Source: Linnemannia schmuckeri
Taxonomy: Eukaryota; Mortierellomycota; Mortierellomycetes; Mortierellales; Mortierellaceae
Assembly (NCBI GenBank): GCA_029449235.1
Contig: JANATG010000001.1
Coordinates: 3,410,001 to 3,474,000 of the forward strand
Length of the DNA stretch: 64,000 nt
Direction: 5' to 3'
Notes under the pieces: model-generated
Seen by the model: only the letters and a program-made list of their open reading frames with translations
What the model was told of the DNA's origin: nothing
Database searches by the model: none
Program-made: the position numbers and the translations under genes
Part shown: piece by piece, positions 59,968-64,000 of the stretch
Layout of the letters: the number at the start of each line of letters is the position of its first letter
How positions within the stretch are numbered: the stretch's first letter is position 1

Positions 59968-60249
59968 GGTGATGTTGATGGGGTTGTCGAAGGTGTGAAG
60001 AAAAGATGCAACCCACTCGTTGAATGTCTTCCTTCTTGTCCCTGCCTGGCCCGCAAACACCAACACTAAGCCAGGCACGGGAAGTGGAGGAGTGAAGAAG
60101 CAAAATAAAAATTCGAAATGATGACGTCTAGTAGATATAACGAATGCAAATACTGTGTCACATCATTCAATTCCTTTCCTTTCTTCCCTACTCACTTTTG
60201 AAAGTTGGAGATTAAATTATAGAAGATTGTAGATATAGTTCTATGGCGC

Positions 60250-61937
60250 TTAGGCAAACTCGGCCCAGAGACGCTCAAACTCGCCCTTGAAGCCCTGGAC
60301 GGCCTTAGGAGAGTTAGTCAGAGTCAAGTTCTCCTTGTTCTCGAAACGGGCTCCCTTGGTCCAGTTGTACGAACCGTTGATCACCAACTGGTCGTCAATA
60401 ACCGCAAACTTGTGGTGCATGAACGATTTGCTATTATATATCACATAATTATCGATTCACTGGCACGTTAGTCTGGTTCCTTGTTCGACGTGACATCTTT
60501 TTCGATCGAACAGTGCGCTCTTGGATGAAATCCCGGCTGTCATAATACCTATTGTCAACACGCGTAGGGATATCGTTGTTATCACGGAGACGGATGACAT
60601 CCGAGCCCAAGTCTTCAGCCTAGAAGCGAAAGAAGCAATAGAGGTGGCTAAATTTCCATGTAGCTGAAATATCCAATCCTGTGACATGTAAGAAAAGTCA
60701 ACACAACCGTTGGTCTATCATTCTTTACCTTCTCGCTATCGGAAATGATACGGACTTTGACACCACGCTCATGAGCCTATAACGTATACAAAAAACACAT
60801 CTCGTTAGCCGGATACTCTCTTAATTCACATTGCAAGCAAAGACTCCGCGATCAACAAGAAAAAAAGAGGCAGTTCGTTACCCTGATGATGGCATTGGCG
60901 AGATGGTCGTCAGTGATGGTGTAGACACAGATATCCAAGGACTTTTTGGCGCCATCGAGGGTCTTGATCAACTGCTTGAAGCTTTCCTCCGATGGGAAGA
61001 AAATGGGGTTGATAAAGATGTTGGATCCGCCCTGGTTGTTGCTGTTGTTGGTGGGAGGGGTAACTGGAGGAGGGGTAACAACATGGCCACCGTTTCCGTG
61101 GTTGCCATTGCTGCCATAATTGGAAGCATTAAGAAGAGTCTCGAGCCAGGTAATCTAACAAGTGCATCACCAGAGGAATGACAAGAAAGATATGAAATAA
61201 GTCAGCGAACATGTATCAACTTTATCCCGCTCCGGCTCACAACACATCTGTCGTTTCAGTTCAGTTGATGTTTGCCTTATCCATTTTTGCCGCTTCGTTC
61301 CATTTTTTATCCAATCAGAGCTACATATGTCCAGCTGGCATGAAAATGAAAGAATCAACATGAAAAGAGGAGGAGGAGGACAAGCCAGCAACTCTCTTAA
61401 AGAATAAGGAGGAACATACCACATCCTTGTCGTGATCGACAGCACAGGCCGCACGGGCGGCGTTGAAGAGCTGCTGAATGGAGGGGGCAGAGTCGTTCTT
61501 CTGAGCCTGCTGCTCGAAGACGCCGACGAGGCTCTGCCGAATGGTCTGGTCGTTGACGATTGAAGGGGCCGAGTTGAAGGTCTATATGATAGGATATGTT
61601 GCCAGGTGTGTGATGTCAAAGAGAAATGCGTTAAAAATCAATGATTTGATCAATCAACTCTCTTTGTGTTACTTTTTTCAGGCACCAGACAGGTTGTGTT
61701 GTCTGTGCTCGTGTATATGATAGTAGCGAAGGGAACAGTCCTTAGTTAATCAACTCTTTGCAATTGAATGAGAAAAAGAGAGAGGGAGAAAAAAAAGTTC
61801 TTGGAATGAGTATGAGAAGTGTAGTCACTTGCAGCATCGAGGTAGTCGGCAGTCGACATGTTCTGGGCCTCTTGGACCGAAACGGTACGAGGAGGGCGCA
61901 CAAAGGGCAGCAAGCAGTTGAGAATCAGTCCTGACAT
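60250..61937 (-). CDS. phospholipase D-like protein, single HKD motif
   Basis: Six exons on the - strand: 61937-61833, 61581-61420, 61154-60882, 60776-60729, 60619-60549 and 60430-60250. Total 840 bases, 279 aa. The PLD domain starts at NIFINPIFFPSEESFKQLIKTL and AKKSLDICVYTITDDHLANAI, continues ERGVKVRIISD, and holds one HKD motif (MHHKFAVIDDQLVINGSYNWT) followed by NKENL. Proteins with one HKD act as dimers; the closest known style is PLD6/mitochondrial cardiolipin hydrolase and bacterial Nuc-type endonucleases. Substrate (lipid or nucleic acid) cannot be decided. An N-terminal 110-residue part and an N/G-rich linker precede the domain. Intron 1 must use a GC donor (gcaagt) to keep the frame. 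Confidence 0.85.
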
Positions 61938-64000
61938 GGTGATGGAGAAGGAGCAGTGGATGTAAAGAAGAGGTGAAGAGGGGAGGTGTAATGAGCGTGG
62001 TGGGGTGACAGGAACAAGAAGTAAAGAAAGAGAAGAGAAGAGAGAAACGGGAGAGGGAGGACAAAGGCCAGTTGTCTCTTTGCAGGACACATCGGAGAGA
62101 GAAGAGAAAAAGAGGAGCCAGGCGGAATTGAGCCTGCAGGCTGCCAGCGGCTGTAATTGGCCACAGTTGGCCCATGACATCGTCCCCAATTTGTATGTGT
62201 CTATATGTGTTAGCTCAGCTGGCTGACTGGCTGTCTTCCTGTTCCTCCTGACCCCCTCCAGGTACTCACTACCAACCCGCGGTCCAGTCTCCGTCCCATG
62301 GAGCCCTGTCACAGTTGAGTTCGTGTATTTATCTATTTCTCCTCCCATGGTGCTACAATCCATCCAAAAAAAAAAAAAAATCCCTTCCTACTCTTTGCAA
62401 CCAATTGCCTCTCTCCCAGGGCCCAATCTATTTTTCGATTCCGTCCACAGATTTATCCTTCGTGCACACTCCAAGCCCCTTTGGTCTTTTGGTGTGTCCA
62501 CTCGTTTTGTCTCTGGTATTACTTCGTTGGCTTCTTGACCGCCCCCCTCTTGTCGGCACGGTCCTTTTTTTTCACCAATTGACTCCTTAGTCAACAAGAG
62601 ACTCAGAGTAAAGTCTCAAGAATTTTAAAGAATGGTGCTGTCACCACATGCGCCACTCCCTTAATACTTGCTCTCCTTCCCTTTTCGTCCCTTTCTCCTA
62701 TATCGCATCTAGTCTGCCTGCACAAGATTTTGACATCATTCCTTCTCTGCACCCGATTGCGGGCTCCTTTGTGATGCATCTCACAAGTTGTTGCGACAAT
62801 GCATCTGCTATCAATCTCGTTATGCTTTCCAATTTCTCTCGCTTCGCTATTGTTTAGTAGACAAGAGAAAAGTTGTTCGATGGTTTCTCCTTCTCCTCCA
62901 ACTCCTCCACACACATACGCGCATTTATGTAAAAGGAAAAAGCAAATAAACAAACAGTCTGTCTTTCTTCCCTTTCACTCCCTTTGTCAAAGCTCTATCC
63001 AGTCTCGTTTAATATGATAAAAGTCCACGCGCTTTCTTTTTACAGGAGTAAGGGGACTGGTTACCCAATGACTGCATACCTAACTTCCCCTCCCCCCCCC
63101 CCCCCCCTTCAAACTGCGCTTTGCCAAACAATTTAGCTATTCCGCCGAGTATAGGGGGAATGCATATCATCGTTGCAAGTCGGTGCATGCAGTGGACAAA
63201 AATGAAATCTCGAGAGACATGAGGATGCATAGTTAGTGAGGTAAGGGGGAGTGTACTACCAACTCCATGATCGATCAAACAACAGGGAGGGGTTATAAAT
63301 TCTTGCATTAGAAAAGTTCTCCTTGTATAAAGGAAGGCAGGGCAGGAAGGAAAAAAAGAAGTAGGGAGGTACAAGACGAATATAAATGTGAACGCAGTGA
63401 TCGGTGCATTATCATCACCTTTTCGCTGTCAATGCGGAGGGAGAAAAAAAAATACCCCTGAAACGTCTCAGGCTCAGGGGTAAGTCTCATTCACTGTCGT
63501 CCAGGAAGTACTTTGCCAACGCTGAAAGCCATCTTTTTTATTGCAGTGAGACATCTGCCTTTAATGTGCAACATAGTACATAGTTGATTATGCCCGACAG
63601 CTCTTTCTCATCTCTCTCACGCTCAAGAGACAAGCAATCTTGAAAACAGGTCATCAGTATCCACACATCTGTGGTTCTTTTACACCACGTTCACAAACGC
63701 GGTTTTGGTTGAAATGCCTTGTCTTTCTTTTTGAGCTGGCGTCGGACGGTGTGTATTTGCTAAGACTCGCAAATCAAGGAACAGGTGTGGTAGATCGCCA
63801 ACGGTCCGGGGCAATCGACCGCCCGCTTCCCCCAAACATCAAAGTAGCTATTTTGTTTGTTTGTTTTTTGTGAGCTATGGATGGAGAATGGGACTAAAAA
63901 ACATGATTGAGGATTAAGACGGAAATTCACCTCCGTGTTTTTTAACATGAGAAGGACAGACCATGCGAGGATACATGAACACAGACCATTTGCAAACACG
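61938..64000. other. right-end region without a supported gene
   Basis: The first 300 bases are the purine-rich (on +) leader side of the PLD gene. The rest contains T/C-rich tracts, an A15 run near 62367 and a C16 run at 63092-63107. No exon chain, tRNA or repeat family was recognised. Confidence 0.5.
63092..63107. repeat. C16 homopolymer
   Basis: A run of 16 C bases (preceded by TCCCCT), rare among the A/T runs of this window. It could form G-quadruplex structures on the - strand. Confidence 0.85.

Noticed and set aside
1..64000. Transposons, CRISPR-like arrays or viral insertions
   Set aside because: No direct-repeat arrays with spacers, no terminal repeats with transposase and no polymerase or integrase motifs were seen on either strand.

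Overview
This window looks like nuclear DNA of an early-diverging fungus, most likely a Mortierellaceae (Mortierella/Linnemannia-type) species. That placement is inference. It rests on short GT-AG introns in nearly every conserved gene, very long A/T homopolymers between genes, low-complexity Q/P/S/N-rich proteins, and a large same-strand array of F-box/LRR paralogues. No bacterial operon structure, tRNA, rRNA, CRISPR array or recognisable transposon was found.

Layout. (1) 1-5756: a tandem set of three arrestin-like genes on the + strand. The first looks functional but is cut by the window edge; the next two are decayed. (2) 5757-12903: about 7 kb in which I could support no gene. (3) 12904-28731: a normal housekeeping-type block. 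It holds a 1099-aa protein with a Cys-pair C-terminus, a 694-aa proline/glutamine-rich protein, a small degraded locus, COQ7 (ubiquinone synthesis), ribosomal stalk protein P2, an NXF1/Mex67-type mRNA export receptor and a LITAF-domain protein. (4) 29124-45677: nine consecutive F-box/LRR-type units, all on the - strand, from two interleaved subfamilies. Only two have intact reading frames (35497-37488 and 42581-44164). (5) 45678-49259: a low-complexity intergenic region ending in a pyrimidine-rich leader. (6) 49260-54693: a 1468-aa protein kinase with a proline-rich middle and C-terminal ankyrin repeats. (7) 55516-61937: three - strand genes, a GT17-like N-acetylglucosaminyltransferase, the mitochondrial F1-ATPase gamma subunit and a phospholipase D-like (HKD) protein. 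(8) 61938-64000: no supported gene.

Exon structures were worked out by hand. For the conserved genes the phases close exactly: COQ7, P2, LITAF, GT17, ATPase gamma, PLD, the kinase and the 694-aa protein. One exon edge of the Mex67 gene (about 26757) is uncertain by one base. The genes are not a single pathway. The notable accessory content is the two tandem arrays showing birth-and-death evolution: arrestins, and F-box proteins, both families that in other fungi are linked to ubiquitin-dependent turnover.
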